Origin: Desulfobacterales bacterium
GTDB lineage: Bacteria > Desulfobacterota > Desulfobacteria > Desulfobacterales > UBA5852
Direction: 5' to 3'
Assembly: GCA_030066455.1 (NCBI GenBank)
Contig: JASJBQ010000103.1
Span: forward strand, 1 to 16,068
DNA: 16,068 bases
This document shows, one piece after another, positions 15,369 to 16,068 of this stretch. The translations under genes were made by a program, and so were the position numbers. The notes under the pieces were generated by a model. That model was not told the DNA's origin. It made no database searches and saw only the letters and a list, made by a program, of their open reading frames with translations. How positions within the stretch are numbered: position 1 is the stretch's first letter; every line of letters begins with the position of its first letter.

Positions 15369-15494
15369 CAGACGTGGCACCTTGCGGCCCCGGCCGGCGT
15401 TCGCGCGCTTTTGAAACCGGAGGCGTAGCTAAAGCTACGTCGAGGATTTCAAAAGCGCTGCGGCCTTGACCGGGACCCAAACTTACCACGTCTG
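15369..15494. repeat. 126-nt palindromic element of the tandem-GA family, between tctC and tctB
   Basis: Outer arms CAGACGTGG (15369-15377) / CCACGTCTG (15486-15494) are perfect, as are GCGCTTTTGAAA (15405-15416) / TTTCAAAAGCGC (15447-15458). The centre is a CGTAGC / GCTACG stem with a TAAA loop. Between these helices, CCG-GA-GG stands opposite TC-GA-GGA, the same layout as in the elements at 11694-11994 but with different stem sequences. It starts 12 bases after the tctC stop. Confidence 0.85.
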
Positions 15495-15528
15495 AATCGA
15501 CACGGGCGAAAGCATAAGTCAGCTTCCA

Positions 15529-15554
15529 GGGCCGGCGGACTTGGCTGCCGGCCC
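15529..15554 (+). other. second hairpin in the tctC-tctB gap
   Basis: GGGCCGGC (15529-15536) and GCCGGCCC (15547-15554) pair perfectly around a ten-base loop. No T-run follows. Together with the element at 15369-15494 it makes the gap strongly structured. Confidence 0.45.
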
Positions 15555-15645
15555 CCGGACCGCAGTGAATTGCCTCCTGCAGAGCGAGAGGCCTCCGGTG
15601 GCCCACCAGCGGGTGGGGATAGAAACGAATTAAGGATCACGCACC

Positions 15646-16068
15646 ATGATGGAAACAGACAAACTGCGCAAAGCGGATATCTTCTCCGGCGGCTTGATCG
15701 TACTCTTCGGCCTGTGGATCGTCAGCCAGGCCCTGGAGATGCCCATGAAGGATTCATGGGGCGGTGTTCAAAACGTATGGTTCGTGTCTCCCGCTCTTTT
15801 CCCGCTGTTTGTGGGTTCAATGATCACGCTGCTGGGCGCGCTCCTGATCCGTACGGCCTTCAAGGCGGTCGGCCTGAACGGTCTCAAGGAGACGCTCGGC
15901 TGGTTGGCCAGCCATGACCTGGCGCACTATCTCCGCTCCGCGGCCAACCTGCGTTTCTACGCCATGCTGGTGCTGCTCTTCAGCTACGTCTTCATCGCCA
16001 TCCCCCGCGTTGACTTTTTCGCCGGCAGCGTCCTTTTTCTGATGGCCTTCATCAGCATGTTTTACTTT
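15646..16068 (+). CDS. TctB-type small membrane subunit of a tripartite tricarboxylate transporter (3' partial)
   Basis: 141 residues are visible and the frame is still open at the window end. The first of two ATGs (MMETDKLRKADIF) is chosen because AAGGA (15632-15636) lies nine bases upstream. Membrane segments appear near residues 11-30, 48-72, 102-120 and from 123 on, as in the four-helix TctB/DUF1468 family; SPALFPLFVGSMITLLGALL is the typical second-helix block. TctB partners the large TctA permease, expected just downstream outside the window. The loop between helices 2 and 3 (about 73-101) is fairly long. Identification also rests on the adjoining TctC gene. Confidence 0.85.
   Translation, partial: MMETDKLRKADIFSGGLIVLFGLWIVSQALEMPMKDSWGGVQNVWFVSPALFPLFVGSMITLLGALLIRTAFKAVGLNGLKETLGWLASHDLAHYLRSAANLRFYAMLVLLFSYVFIAIPRVDFFAGSVLFLMAFISMFYF

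Noticed and set aside
14359..15606. Long antisense open frame opposite tctC (and similar ones at 6401-7519, 4769-5692, 10254-11330 and 12181-13191)
   Set aside because: These are mirror frames of GC-rich genes; the opposite strand has clear family motifs and ribosome sites, and the antisense products match nothing I recognise.
1..16068. tRNA or rRNA genes
   Set aside because: No cloverleaf-like sequence or rRNA signature was seen in the gaps.

Overview
The window reads as a GC-rich Gram-negative bacterial chromosome. An MlaA-type outer-membrane lipid-transport gene implies an outer membrane. Long palindromic intergenic repeats, a beta-keto acid cleavage enzyme and a tripartite tricarboxylate transporter together suggest a metabolically versatile proteobacterium or Desulfobacterota member. 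The Desulfobacterota idea is an impression from the repeat style, not proof.

Left part (1-8640), a lipid-related island. It starts inside a fused DUF1365 / cyclopropane-fatty-acid-synthase-like gene. A convergent gene follows, encoding an SRPBCC domain fused to a DHRS12-like short-chain dehydrogenase. Divergent from that is a two-gene unit: a secreted chalcone-isomerase-like protein whose stop overlaps the start of a GPH-type MFS transporter. A co-oriented group comes next: DUF1523 membrane protein, secreted serine alpha/beta hydrolase, MlaA/VacJ-like protein. It closes with a strong intrinsic terminator at 8606-8640. DUF1365, CFA-like methyltransferase, SDR, chalcone-isomerase-like protein and MFS recur together in proteobacteria, in some cases under ECF-sigma/ChrR stress control and linked to unusual (cyclopropane or furan) fatty acids. 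My inference is that this block modifies membrane acyl chains and handles the resulting lipids.

Middle part (8641-11994), degraded and repeat-rich. It holds a DUF2062 remnant with a Trp-position TAG stop, a DUF849/BKACE gene and an NAD-dependent epimerase, both on the minus strand. The long gaps contain two dispersed repeat types. A 73-nt repeat occurs twice (10026-10098 and 11450-11522), flanking the epimerase. A family of long palindromes includes two tandem 144-nt copies at 11694-11994.

Right part (11995-16068). An aldo/keto reductase (minus) lies back to back with a GntR/FCD regulator (plus), which has a clear sigma70-like promoter overlapped by palindromic operator candidates. The regulator is followed by a TctC-type binding protein and the start of TctB, cut by the window end. 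This looks like a regulated tripartite carboxylate uptake operon. Another palindrome of the same structural family sits between tctC and tctB.

The most unusual signal is the palindrome family. Members have different stem sequences that still pair, around a conserved internal loop with tandem G-A oppositions, as expected for a selected RNA (or DNA) structure.
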